Positions 25,783-34,811 of a stretch of 64,000 bases of DNA are shown here, piece by piece. The notes beneath the pieces were generated by a model, which saw nothing but the letters and a program-made list of their open reading frames with translations, ran no database searches and was not told the DNA's origin. The stretch is from Arcicella rigui (GTDB lineage: Bacteria > Bacteroidota > Bacteroidia > Cytophagales > Spirosomataceae), in NCBI RefSeq assembly GCF_034929435.1, contig NZ_JAYFUM010000026.1:53826-117825 (forward strand), given 5' to 3'. Position numbers and translations under genes: made by a program. Numbering within the stretch: the first letter of the stretch is position 1; each line of letters opens with the position of its first letter.

Positions 25783-27495
25783 TTATTCAAACCATTTAAG
25801 TACTTCGTCCTTAGCAGGAATGGCAATATCTAATTTTAGTTTTTTACGCATTCCGCCTAAATCGTTAAATACTTTATTTGGATTGGCTTCTTTCAAAGCA
25901 GCAATGGTCATGAAACCCATTTTTTGCAATACAGGAATCCATTCGCTTGGTACGCCAATAGCCTCATACTCTTCGTTAGTAGAAAGTTCAGCTTTCTTTT
26001 CTGGACGCATCTGAGGGAAGAATAGTACTTCTTGGATAGTCGTTTGATTCGTCATCAACATCGTCAGACGGTCGATACCGATACCAATACCTGCAGTTGG
26101 CGGCATACCGTATTCTAATGAGCGAAGGAAATCTTCGTCCATCGCCATGGCTTCATCATCACCTCTTTCAGCTAATTTGAGTTGCTCTTCAAAACGCTCA
26201 CGTTGGTCGATAGGGTCATTTAATTCTGAATAAGCGTTGGCAATTTCTTTCCCATTTACGAATAATTCAAAACGTTCAACCAAACCAGCTTTACTACGGT
26301 GCTTTTTAGTAAGAGGCGACATTTCAACTGGGTAGTCGATAATGAAAGTCGGCTGAATTAAGTTAGCTTCAACTTTTTCTCCAAAAATTTCATCAATTAA
26401 TTTACCAGCTCCCATACTTGCATCTACATCAATTCCCCAAGTTTTACAATGCTCACGAAGGCTTGCTTCATCCATTCCTTCTACATTTACACCTGTGTAT
26501 TTTTCGATAGCCTCAGCAATTGTCAAACGAGTAAATGGTCCTGCGAACTCAATTTCATTTTCTCCAACTTTTACTTTGGTTTGTCCGTTGGTAGCCAAAG
26601 CAACTTTCTCAAAAATTTGTTCAGTAATTCCCATCATCCAGTTGTAGTCTTTGTAAGCTACATAAAATTCCAATGAAGTAAATTCTGGATTATGAGTTCT
26701 GTCCATTCCTTCGTTACGGAACATTTTACCGAATTCATACACACCATCAAAACCACCCACGATAAGGCGTTTCAAGTATAATTCATTGGCAATTCGCATA
26801 TATAAAGGAATATCCAAAGAATTATGATGCGTTTTGAAAGGACGAGCCGAAGCCCCGCCATGAATGGGTTGAAGAATAGGTGTTTCTACTTCCAACCATC
26901 CTTGGGCATCAAACATTGCTCTCATCGTAGTGATGATTCTTGAACGTTTGATGAAAATATTTTTTACTTCTGGATTAACAATCAAGTCAACATAACGCTG
27001 ACGGTAACGGGTTTCTGGGTCAGTTAAACCATCATAAACGTTACCATTTTCGTCACGTTTTACAACAGGTAAAGGACGCAACGACTTATTAAGAATCTTA
27101 AATTCAGTAACATGAATAGAGATTTCGCCAGTTTGTGTAGTAAACACATAGCCCTTCACCCCGATAATATCGCCAATGTCTAATAATTTCTTAAAGACAG
27201 TGTTGTAAAGTGTTTTGTCTTCACCTGGGCAAAGGTCATCTCTACGGAAATACAATTGAATACGTCCTGTGGCATCTTGTAATTCAGCAAAAGATGCACT
27301 TCCCATAATTCTGAAAGACATCAATCGACCCGCAATAGAGATATTTTTATAATCAATCTTATTGTTTTCGTAGTTCTTCTGAATATCTTCAGTAGTTACG
27401 TTGATTTCGTACTGTTCAGCTGGATAAGGGTCAATTCCCAACTTCATCAATTCTTCTCGCTTTTGTCGGCGAAGTACTTCTTGTTCTGAAAGCAT
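25783..27495 (-). CDS. lysS: Lysyl-tRNA synthetase, class II
   Basis: A 570-residue class IIb synthetase charging tRNA-Lys. An N-terminal OB-fold anticodon-binding domain (about 50-165) precedes the catalytic core with motif 2 FRNEGMDRTHNPEFTSLEFY-like and motif 3 GIGIGIDRLTMLM (about 470-482). After the core there is an extra tail of about 70 residues (about 500-570; VPSEWIPVLQKMGFMTIAALKEAN) resembling a small helical DNA/RNA-binding domain. To my recollection this is a regular feature of Bacteroidota LysS and absent in E. coli. The start follows conserved MLSEQEVLRRQK. Terminator downstream. Confidence 0.96.
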   Translation of the reverse strand: MLSEQEVLRRQKREELMKLGIDPYPAEQYEINVTTEDIQKNYENNKIDYKNISIAGRLMSFRIMGSASFAELQDATGRIQLYFRRDDLCPGEDKTLYNTVFKKLLDIGDIIGVKGYVFTTQTGEISIHVTEFKILNKSLRPLPVVKRDENGNVYDGLTDPETRYRQRYVDLIVNPEVKNIFIKRSRIITTMRAMFDAQGWLEVETPILQPIHGGASARPFKTHHNSLDIPLYMRIANELYLKRLIVGGFDGVYEFGKMFRNEGMDRTHNPEFTSLEFYVAYKDYNWMMGITEQIFEKVALATNGQTKVKVGENEIEFAGPFTRLTIAEAIEKYTGVNVEGMDEASLREHCKTWGIDVDASMGAGKLIDEIFGEKVEANLIQPTFIIDYPVEMSPLTKKHRSKAGLVERFELFVNGKEIANAYSELNDPIDQRERFEEQLKLAERGDDEAMAMDEDFLRSLEYGMPPTAGIGIGIDRLTMLMTNQTTIQEVLFFPQMRPEKKAELSTNEEYEAIGVPSEWIPVLQKMGFMTIAALKEANPNKVFNDLGGMRKKLKLDIAIPAKDEVLKWFE

Positions 27496-27769
27496 AATTT
27501 TCGTAATATGATTTGTTTACTATTACAAATCGTGTTTTGTTACAAAATTAAGGATTATTCACTTGTCTTCAAACCTATAATTTACTGATACATTCATTCA
27601 TGCCTTTTTAGCCTATTTCTATCAGTAAATTTTTCTTCATTCATGCCAAAAATCGTCAAGTAAAAATACCCAATTTAAAATTAAAGGTATTTTTACGCTA
27701 AAATATCCCCTTTTTAGCTTCTTACTTTGTATCACTAAGTAGTAAGATTTCAATCAAACCAATTTAATT

Positions 27770-28177
27770 ATGAGCTTACAAGTACAGTCAAATTATACAT
27801 ATCCGCCTAATTTTTTCACTAACGAAGGTAGAGCTGTTGTTTACTTTGAAAAAGGAAAGACAGCTCTACTTATTGAAGAAATTGTGTTGTGTCAAGGTGT
27901 AGGTAATTATACTATTATCCAGTATAAAGACGGTAGAAAGAAATTATTTTCAAAAACGCTTAAAGAATTTTGTGAGCTTTTCGGAGACTTTTATTTTGTA
28001 AGAGTGAGCAAAGCGTATTTAATTAATTTAAAGTACTTTAAGGAATGTTCAAACGATGGAGAGCTTTGTGTGATTATGGACAATGAACAGAGAATTGAAA
28101 TTTCTCGAAGAAGAAGAGGAGATTTCCAAACTGAGTTACAAAGGTTTCTGAAGAAAAAGTCTAAATCAGGCTTTTAG
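27770..28177 (+). CDS. Stand-alone LytTR DNA-binding protein
   Basis: A 135-residue protein consisting almost only of a LytTR domain (about 30-130): IEEIVLCQGVGNYTIIQYKDG, then FYFVRVSKAYLINLKYFKE and a basic end (ISRRRRGDFQTELQRF). It has no receiver domain and no adjacent kinase, so it is either constitutive or controlled by protein interaction or expression level. Upstream, CTTACT (27721-27726) and AGTAAG (27741-27746) form a small dyad about 25-50 bp before the ATG that could be an autoregulatory site. A TACTTTG element overlaps it. Confidence 0.85.
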   Translation: MSLQVQSNYTYPPNFFTNEGRAVVYFEKGKTALLIEEIVLCQGVGNYTIIQYKDGRKKLFSKTLKEFCELFGDFYFVRVSKAYLINLKYFKECSNDGELCVIMDNEQRIEISRRRRGDFQTELQRFLKKKSKSGF

Positions 28178-28221
28178 TAACAATAAGAAAATAGACTATT
28201 TTAGTGGTTAGGTGAATAGAT

Positions 28222-28254
28222 AACAGCTTTCTGAATTTTTCGGAAAGCTGTTTT
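28222..28254 (+). terminator. Intrinsic terminator after the LytTR gene
   Basis: AACAGCTTTC (28222-28231) pairs with GAAAGCTGTT (28243-28252), followed by T residues. Confidence 0.8.
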
Positions 28255-28282
28255 AATTTGTACTTTCCAGCATATAACAAAT

Positions 28283-28319
28283 AAAAAAGGCTGTTGAAAA
28301 TGATTCAACAGTCTTTTTT
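28283..28319 (-). terminator. Intrinsic terminator of the outer-membrane protein gene
   Basis: AAAAAAGGCTGTTGAA pairs with TTCAACAGTCTTTTTT with one G-T wobble; symmetrical, so it can work on both strands. Confidence 0.85.
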
Positions 28320-28334
28320 ATAGTAAAATTTTGC

Positions 28335-28958
28335 TTAGAAAATTTTGTAACCTAAAGTCATTTGCCAAAGATTTCCTTTCTGAGTATAGCTAACTTTTGC
28401 TAAATCAGCTACTTTTGACACATCCGAGAGGCTTCCTTCATAACGTAAGTCTAATGAAAGTGAACCTAAGTCGATACCAGCACCCGCTTGGTAACCATAA
28501 GAAGCTCCTTTGAAAGATTCTCCGATGTTACTTGAGTAATTTTTAAGGTCATCAGAAATACTATTAGAAACTTTGAACGAAGCCAATGGACCAGCGTTTA
28601 CTCTAAGAGGACCAAACTTAATACCAATCAAAACAGGCACATCAATACTTGTGTAATTAATACTTACAGTTTCTGAACTTGTACCCGTCCCTAAATTCAA
28701 GTTTCCGCCTTTTGCCGAAAACATTAATTCAGGTTGGATGAATAAACCAGTTCCTATACGTAAGTAAGCACCAGCGGCATAACCAGTTTTAGTATCTAAA
28801 CTTTGTTGGAGATTCGCCCCAATCGACTGATTTTGAAAATCAGTTTTCAACTGAGCAAAGTTCACTCCACCTTTGATACCAAAAGTAATTTGTGCAAAAC
28901 CAGACTTTGCTGAAGCACAAAAGATTAGAGCAATAAATAAAAAGAGCTTTTTGTTCAT
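28335..28958 (-). CDS. Outer-membrane beta-barrel protein (porin family)
   Basis: A 207-residue small barrel. The signal peptide (KLFLFIALIFCASAKSGFAQ) is followed by ITFGIKGGVNFAQLK, the typical first strand of the OMP_b-brl_2 family, then alternating aromatic strands (AGAYLRIGTGLFIQPELMFSAKGG, IDVPVLIGIKFG) ending in an aromatic residue (LGYKIF). Role unknown; such proteins are abundant in Bacteroidota outer membranes. Confidence 0.87.
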   Translation of the reverse strand: MNKKLFLFIALIFCASAKSGFAQITFGIKGGVNFAQLKTDFQNQSIGANLQQSLDTKTGYAAGAYLRIGTGLFIQPELMFSAKGGNLNLGTGTSSETVSINYTSIDVPVLIGIKFGPLRVNAGPLASFKVSNSISDDLKNYSSNIGESFKGASYGYQAGAGIDLGSLSLDLRYEGSLSDVSKVADLAKVSYTQKGNLWQMTLGYKIF

Positions 28959-29180
28959 AGTTGTAAAATTTTATTTTTCAGAAAGATAACGGTATATTCT
29001 TTATGTTGCGTATCTTGATACTTACTTTTTTAGTATAATTTCGCAAAAAAGACGAATAATCTATCGAAAAATAAATTATTGACAAATAAATAAAAATATA
29101 GTACAAATATATTTTTTGACGATAAAACTAAAGCTCATTTAACATTATTAACAATTGATAATGAGCGTATTAAATAAAAA

Positions 29181-30557
29181 ATGGCAAAAACTAAAACTTC
29201 ATTTTTCTGTCAGAACTGTGGCAATCAAGCTCCAAAATGGTTGGGACGATGCCCTTCGTGTGGTGAGTGGAATACTTTTGTAGAAGAAGTAATTCAGAAA
29301 GATGAACCTCAAAAAGGCTCTTGGAAAGTAAGTACTTCGTTGAAAGTAGCAGCCAAGCCACGAGCCATTCAAGAAATTAATTATCAAGAACAAGCCCGAA
29401 TTTTAACCAAAGATGCTGAATTAAATCGTGTGTTGGGTGGTGGAATTATGTTGGGTTCTTTGGTACTTATCGGCGGCGAACCGGGTATTGGTAAATCTAC
29501 GCTGATGTTACAAATCGCTTTGATGCTGGATTCGCACCGAGTTTTGTATGTTTCGGGTGAAGAATCTGAGCATCAAATCAAAATGCGAGCCGAACGTTTG
29601 GAAAACAAAAGCGATAACTGTTTTATCCTGACAGAAACCCAAACCCAAAATATTTTTAAACAAGTAGAGAATTTTGAACCTGATATTTTAATCATTGATT
29701 CTATCCAAACGCTTCAATCATCTTTTATAGAAGCTGGAGCAGGAAGTATTTCGCAAGTAAAAGAATGTGCGGCTGAGTTGATGAAATTTGCTAAAGAATC
29801 TGGTACTCCAGTTTTTATTATTGGACATATTACCAAAGACGGTTCACTGGCTGGGCCAAAGGTTTTAGAACACATGGTGGATACTGTTTTGCAATTTGAA
29901 GGCGACCGACATTTAGCGTATAGGATTCTACGAACTACCAAAAACCGTTTTGGAAGTACTTCTGAATTAGGGATTTATGAAATGTTAAATTCTGGTTTAA
30001 GAGAAGTTTCGAATCCATCAGAAATTTTAATTTCACAAAGAGATGAAGACTTTTCAGGAATTACTATTGGAGCGATGTTGGAAGGAAATCGCCCTTTGTT
30101 GATTGAAACACAATCTTTGGTTTCAATCGCTACTTATGGTACTCCACAAAGAAGTTCTACGGGTTTTGATGCCAAACGTTTGAATATGTTATTGGCGGTT
30201 TTAGAAAAAAGAGGTGGATTCAGATTGGGCAATCAGGATGTTTTCTTGAACATAGCAGGCGGTTTAAAAGTAGAAGACCCAGCGATTGATTTAGCCGTTT
30301 GTGCTTCTATCGTATCGTCTTATGAAGATATTTCTATTCCGAGTACAATATGTTTTGCGGCAGAAGTAGGTTTGGGCGGAGAAATCAGAGCGGTGAATCG
30401 AATCGAAAATCGTATTTCAGAAGCCGAGAAATTAGGCTTTAAAGAAATTTGGATTTCAAAATTTAACGCTAAGGGCTTGGATGTAAATAATTATAAAATC
30501 AAAATAAGAATGGCTTCAAGATTGGACGAAGTGTTTATGCAGATTTTGAGGAAATAA
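29181..30557 (+). CDS. radA: DNA repair protein RadA
   Basis: A 458-residue RecA-related ATPase that promotes branch migration in recombinational repair. The N-terminal zinc finger has C10, C13, C24 and C27 (FFCQNCG, CPSCGEW). Walker A is GGEPGIGKST (98-107), the RadA-specific KNRFG motif is near residue 254, and a Lon-like C-terminal domain starts near 275. Full length. About 15-50 bp upstream, GCTCATT (29133-29139) and AATGAGC (29160-29166) form a spaced dyad that may be an operator, though no known SOS-box consensus was recognised. A palindromic hairpin follows the gene. Confidence 0.97.
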   Translation: MAKTKTSFFCQNCGNQAPKWLGRCPSCGEWNTFVEEVIQKDEPQKGSWKVSTSLKVAAKPRAIQEINYQEQARILTKDAELNRVLGGGIMLGSLVLIGGEPGIGKSTLMLQIALMLDSHRVLYVSGEESEHQIKMRAERLENKSDNCFILTETQTQNIFKQVENFEPDILIIDSIQTLQSSFIEAGAGSISQVKECAAELMKFAKESGTPVFIIGHITKDGSLAGPKVLEHMVDTVLQFEGDRHLAYRILRTTKNRFGSTSELGIYEMLNSGLREVSNPSEILISQRDEDFSGITIGAMLEGNRPLLIETQSLVSIATYGTPQRSSTGFDAKRLNMLLAVLEKRGGFRLGNQDVFLNIAGGLKVEDPAIDLAVCASIVSSYEDISIPSTICFAAEVGLGGEIRAVNRIENRISEAEKLGFKEIWISKFNAKGLDVNNYKIKIRMASRLDEVFMQILRK

Positions 30558-30564
30558 TAGACAA

Positions 30565-30600
30565 TTGTCTTCTGGTTCAAAATTTTGAATCAGAAGACAA
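30565..30600. terminator. Perfect-arm hairpin between convergent genes
   Basis: TTGTCTTCTG (30565-30574) and CAGAAGACAA (30591-30600) enclose TTCAAAATTTTGAA, so the 36 nt can fold almost fully. T tracts are weak on both strands. Confidence 0.65.
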
Positions 30601-30607
30601 AACAAAT

Positions 30608-31012
30608 CTAAATTGAAGGGATTACATCCTCGATACTTTGTGCAATTAGAGATTTAATGATATTTTTCACTTTTTCAGAATTAAAAATATCTTTAAGTTT
30701 TTCTAAAAGTTTTTGTTCATTATCAATTTGATGAAAATTACCTTCTACTTCTAATTTACAAGGATACATTAACAAGGTATTCTGGCTGATTTTTAAAAGT
30801 TGATATTTGTATCCTCCAAGATTTGGAGCAACTATCTCAAACTCATAATCAACTTCATCAAAAGCAAATTGAGATGGTCTTACTTTGATTTTTGCAGTTA
30901 GCAAATTTTTAGTCCCTTCGGCTAAAAACTCAGCTTGTTCATTCAAAATTATTTTAGGAGTTCTTGGAAGCTCGTCTAATGAAAATTGTGGCCATAAATT
31001 TTCTGTTGTCAT
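30608..31012 (-). CDS. Unknown protein coupled to an endonuclease/phosphatase-fold gene
   Basis: A 134-residue soluble protein with no motif I recognise. It starts 1 nt after the stop of the upstream endonuclease/exonuclease/phosphatase-fold gene, so the two are translationally coupled. The middle is strand-rich (KIKVRPSQFAFDEVDYEFEIVAP) and the last 45 residues look helical (EKLKDIFNSEKVKNIIKSLIAQSIEDVI). A binding partner or regulator of the hydrolase is the simplest guess, with no direct evidence. Confidence 0.7.
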   Translation of the reverse strand: MTTENLWPQFSLDELPRTPKIILNEQAEFLAEGTKNLLTAKIKVRPSQFAFDEVDYEFEIVAPNLGGYKYQLLKISQNTLLMYPCKLEVEGNFHQIDNEQKLLEKLKDIFNSEKVKNIIKSLIAQSIEDVIPSI

Positions 31013-31013
31013 T

Positions 31014-31844
31014 TTATTGAATATTTAGAGTGAACATTAATGGTAAATGATCTGAATAGTTATCGCTATCGGGAATTATGTTTTTTTTCAAAAGACTTTT
31101 AGATCCATCATTATCCAAAATTTTTAGACTTTCCTTATCAAAAGAATCAATTAAAGAGGGTCTAATCAATACTTGGTCAAATACGTTCCAATGATAATTT
31201 ACTAATTCAGCATTTTTGTAATAATAGCTTCCTGCCACATTATTTCCAATATCTCCATGTAAACTCCACATTGGATTGTAAAAATAATCATATTCTTTTT
31301 TAGAAATGGTTCTTGATTTGTTCTTTGCAATTTCACTATCCATAATTGCATGAAAACTTTCTGCATCTATCATCCCAACATCAGAAGGATTCATATTAAA
31401 ATCACCAAGAACTACTGTATTGTATAGGTTTTGTTCCTTTTCTATCTCTTTTACTCTTCTTGCAATCCTTCCTGCATGCGAAGAAATACTTGAAGGCTGG
31501 TTATTTCTTCTGTCTGGAAGATGAACCCCAAAAACTAATATCTCTTCTGCAATTGGAAATTTTATTTTAAAACAAGTATATCTATTTTCTGATTCATCCT
31601 CAAGAGGTATAATAAAGCTACTACTGAACTTTGTGAATACCTTGATTCTGTCATTTTGAAAAATTGGATTTGGCAATTCATATTCTACCGTTTCTGAATT
31701 CAATTCTAAGAGAAGAGAGGCTAAATTAAAATTACATTCTGCTAATAGAAGTACATCAATATTATGATGCTTTGCAATATTAGCAATTTCTTTAATAATG
31801 GGTTTTCTATTGACATTCCAGAACAGAAAATTTAATGATTGCAT
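31014..31844 (-). CDS. Endonuclease/exonuclease/phosphatase-fold protein
   Basis: A 276-residue hydrolase of the exonuclease III/DNase I-like fold. Fold motifs are in order: NFLFWNVNR (N-terminal strand with metal-binding Asn), DVLLLAECN (catalytic Glu), VFGVHLPDRR, VVLGDFNMNPSD (catalytic Asp/Asn) and SDHLPLMFTL (final Asp-His). I start at the ATG at 31844, because the 39 upstream in-frame residues read as translated leader. The target may be nucleic acid or a phosphoester; it cannot be told. The gene pair sits between radA and mutS, facing away from mutS. The context hints at DNA metabolism or defence, but adjacency alone does not show it. Confidence 0.8.
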   Translation of the reverse strand: MQSLNFLFWNVNRKPIIKEIANIAKHHNIDVLLLAECNFNLASLLLELNSETVEYELPNPIFQNDRIKVFTKFSSSFIIPLEDESENRYTCFKIKFPIAEEILVFGVHLPDRRNNQPSSISSHAGRIARRVKEIEKEQNLYNTVVLGDFNMNPSDVGMIDAESFHAIMDSEIAKNKSRTISKKEYDYFYNPMWSLHGDIGNNVAGSYYYKNAELVNYHWNVFDQVLIRPSLIDSFDKESLKILDNDGSKSLLKKNIIPDSDNYSDHLPLMFTLNIQ

Positions 31845-31988
31845 TGTGTAGTAAATTAAATGAGAGCCTAAACAAAAATAAGAAGTAATCAATAAAAAAT
31901 CAACCCTTCTAATGAATCCATTAGCCTTTAATACGTTTATAAATCTCAAATCTTTTCCCAATTCATAAATTCTTTAAATCGCTCTGTG

Positions 31989-31996
31989 TATTTTTG
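31989..31996 (+). promoter_or_regulatory. Possible -7 element upstream of mutS
   Basis: TATTTTTG matches TAnnTTTG about 95 bp before the ATG; no TTG at the right spacing. A second candidate, TACTTTG, lies nearer the ATG. Confidence 0.3.
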
Positions 31997-32090
31997 TGAA
32001 ACATTTAATTTTTAATAACAAACTCAAGTTTCAAGCATGATTACTCAAATAAATGATTGAGTAATTTACTTTGAAAATCTTCATACGCAC

Positions 32091-34781
32091 ATGGCAAGAC
32101 CTTCTCAGAATCCTAACGATACTTCAAAATCCACTAAAAAAGCCAACGAAACTCCCCTTGCCAAACAGTACAACCAAATTAAAGCTCGTTATCCAGGTGC
32201 TTTGTTGCTGTTTAGAGTAGGCGATTTCTACGAAACTTTTGGTGAAGATGCGGTTCGTGCCTCAAAGATTTTGGGAATTACGCTTACTCGTAGAAATAAC
32301 GGTACTGCCGACGACCATTTGGCAGGTTTTCCGCATCATTCTTTGGATACTTATTTGCCAAGACTGGTGCGTGCTGGCGAACGTGTAGCAATATGCGACC
32401 AACTCGAAGACCCTGCCACTGCCAAAGGAATTGTGAAAAGAGGCGTAACAGAATTGGTTACTCCTGGCGTTTCATACAACGATAATGTACTGGATACCAA
32501 GCAAAATAATTACTTGGCTTCACTGAGTTTTTCTTCTTTTTCTTCTGAAATCATTGGCATTTCTTTCTTGGATATTTCAACGGGTGAGTTTCTTTGTTCA
32601 CAAGGAAATGCGGCTTATATCGAAAAATTATTACAAAGCTTTTCTCCTTCCGAAGTACTTTTTTGCAAGAAAAATCGACAAGAATTTACGGCTTTGTTCG
32701 GGGATAAATTCAATACTTTTGGAATTGACGACTGGGCTTTCACTCGTGATTTTACTTATCCGTTACTCACTAATCACTTCAAAACCAATTCTTTAAAAGG
32801 TTTCGGTATAGAATCTTTGGCGGAAGGAATTATTGCCGCTGGCGTGATTTTACATTATTTAGCCGAAACTGAACACAAAGAAGTAAGTCATATTTCAAGA
32901 ATCAACCGTTTGGAAGAAGAGAAATATGTGTGGTTAGATAGATTCACGATTCGAAATCTGGAATTGGTTTCTGCTCAACAAGATGGCGGTATTTCTTTGA
33001 TTCAGATACTCGACCAAACCACTACTCCAATGGGTGCGAGATTGCTCCGTAAATGGTTGGTTTTGCCTTTGAAAGAAAAAGCTTTGATTCAAGAACGATT
33101 GGAAACGGTTTCGTTTTTCAAGGAAAATACTGAACTGCGTGAATTTATTGAGCAACAATTGAAACCCATTGGAGATTTAGAAAGATTGATTTCAAAAGTT
33201 GCGGTTCGCAGAATTAACCCTCGTGAATTGGCTACTTTGAAAAGAGCTTTGTCACGCATTGAACCAATTCGTGAATTATTACTCAACTCGGTTCATTCAG
33301 AAAATAAAACGGCAACGGCTCAAGCAGCGAACGTGAAAATGCTGAGAAAGTATGCCGACCAACTGAATCCTTGTCAGTTTTTGTTAGATAAAATTGAAAG
33401 TGAATTGCGTGATGAATCTTTGCCAATTGTGACCAATCAAGGTGGCATGATTAAAAATGGCGTGGACGATGAATTGGACAGACTTTTGGGCATCGCTCAC
33501 ACAGGTAAAGATTATTTATTGCAATTACAAAACCGAGAAATCGAACGTACGGGCATCACTTCATTGAAAGTTTCTTTTAATAAAGTATTCGGTTATTATT
33601 TAGAAGTAACCAATGCCCACAAAGACAAAGTACCCAACGATTGGATTCGTAAACAAACCTTGGTAAATGCCGAACGTTATATTACGCCAGAATTGAAGGA
33701 GTACGAAGAAACCATTTTGGGAGCAGAAGACAAAATTGCGGCAATTGAATTTAGAATTTTTAATGAATTGGTAAACGTCGCCAACGATTACGTGCATCAA
33801 ATTCAGCAAAATGCTAAAATAATTGCGGTATTGGATGTACTGACAAACTTTGCTAAAATTGCCGAGAAAAACAATTATACAAAACCACAAGTTTCTGACA
33901 GTAAGGAACTTGTCATCAAAGAAGGACGCCACCCCGTAATTGAACAACAATTACCTTTGGGCGAAACTTATGTGCCAAACGACTTGTACTTGGATGATTC
34001 TACTCAACAAATCATCATCATTACAGGGCCGAATATGGCTGGTAAATCTGCTTTGCTTCGCCAAACAGCCTTGATTGTGTTGATGGCACAAATCGGCTGT
34101 TTTGTTCCTGCCAATGAAGCAAAAATTGGTATTGTCGATAAAGTATTTACTCGTGTCGGAGCAAGCGATAATCTTTCAAAAGGAGAATCTACTTTTATGG
34201 TAGAAATGACCGAAACGGCAAGTATTTTGAACAACCTTTCAGACAGAAGTTTGGTCTTAATGGATGAAATTGGTCGTGGAACAAGTACTTATGATGGCGT
34301 TTCGATAGCTTGGGCAATTGCAGAACATTTGCACAATCACGCAAATCATCGTCCAAAAACGCTTTTTGCTACGCATTATCACGAGCTGAACGAATTAGCC
34401 AACGATTTTCCACGCATCAAAAACTTCAATGTTTCTGTAAAGGAAATCAACGGCAAAGTAATTTTTATGCGTAAATTGAAAGAAGGCGGTTCAGAACACA
34501 GTTTCGGGATTCATGTGGCACAATTGGCAGGTATTCCTCAGCCAGTGGTGTATCGTGCCAGTGAAATTTTGGTAGAATTAGAGAAAAACCGTTCAAAAGA
34601 ACAACATCGCCAGACGATTCGTGAAATGCCAAAACAGAATTTTCAAATGAGTATTTTCGGTGGAGAAAGTAATCCGAAATTTGAAAAAATAGAAAAACTT
34701 TTAAAAAATCTTGACATCAACACCATGTCACCAATTGAGGCCTTGTTGAAATTAAATGAAGTGAAGAAAATCCTAACGTAA
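32091..34781 (+). CDS. mutS: DNA mismatch repair protein MutS
   Basis: An 896-residue mismatch sensor. The mismatch-reading FYE motif is at 46-48 (GDFYETFG). Connector, lever and clamp regions follow, then the ATPase domain with Walker A TGPNMAGKS (about 644-652), the DEIGRGTSTYDG Walker B/D-loop and the FATHYHEL switch. The C-terminal region is long enough for the dimerisation helix-turn-helix. A Ser/Thr/Lys-rich N-terminal extension of about 20 residues is slightly longer than in E. coli. The next gene starts 30 bp downstream without a terminator between them, so some read-through is likely despite unrelated function. Confidence 0.97.
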   Translation: MARPSQNPNDTSKSTKKANETPLAKQYNQIKARYPGALLLFRVGDFYETFGEDAVRASKILGITLTRRNNGTADDHLAGFPHHSLDTYLPRLVRAGERVAICDQLEDPATAKGIVKRGVTELVTPGVSYNDNVLDTKQNNYLASLSFSSFSSEIIGISFLDISTGEFLCSQGNAAYIEKLLQSFSPSEVLFCKKNRQEFTALFGDKFNTFGIDDWAFTRDFTYPLLTNHFKTNSLKGFGIESLAEGIIAAGVILHYLAETEHKEVSHISRINRLEEEKYVWLDRFTIRNLELVSAQQDGGISLIQILDQTTTPMGARLLRKWLVLPLKEKALIQERLETVSFFKENTELREFIEQQLKPIGDLERLISKVAVRRINPRELATLKRALSRIEPIRELLLNSVHSENKTATAQAANVKMLRKYADQLNPCQFLLDKIESELRDESLPIVTNQGGMIKNGVDDELDRLLGIAHTGKDYLLQLQNREIERTGITSLKVSFNKVFGYYLEVTNAHKDKVPNDWIRKQTLVNAERYITPELKEYEETILGAEDKIAAIEFRIFNELVNVANDYVHQIQQNAKIIAVLDVLTNFAKIAEKNNYTKPQVSDSKELVIKEGRHPVIEQQLPLGETYVPNDLYLDDSTQQIIIITGPNMAGKSALLRQTALIVLMAQIGCFVPANEAKIGIVDKVFTRVGASDNLSKGESTFMVEMTETASILNNLSDRSLVLMDEIGRGTSTYDGVSIAWAIAEHLHNHANHRPKTLFATHYHELNELANDFPRIKNFNVSVKEINGKVIFMRKLKEGGSEHSFGIHVAQLAGIPQPVVYRASEILVELEKNRSKEQHRQTIREMPKQNFQMSIFGGESNPKFEKIEKLLKNLDINTMSPIEALLKLNEVKKILT

Positions 34782-34811
34782 TGCTCATCAATAAGTAAAT
34801 TTTAATAACCT

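Noticed and set aside
31845..31961. Upstream extension of the endonuclease/phosphatase-fold protein
   Set aside because: The 39 extra residues precede the conserved first strand and do not form a signal peptide or domain; the ATG at 31844 fits the family.
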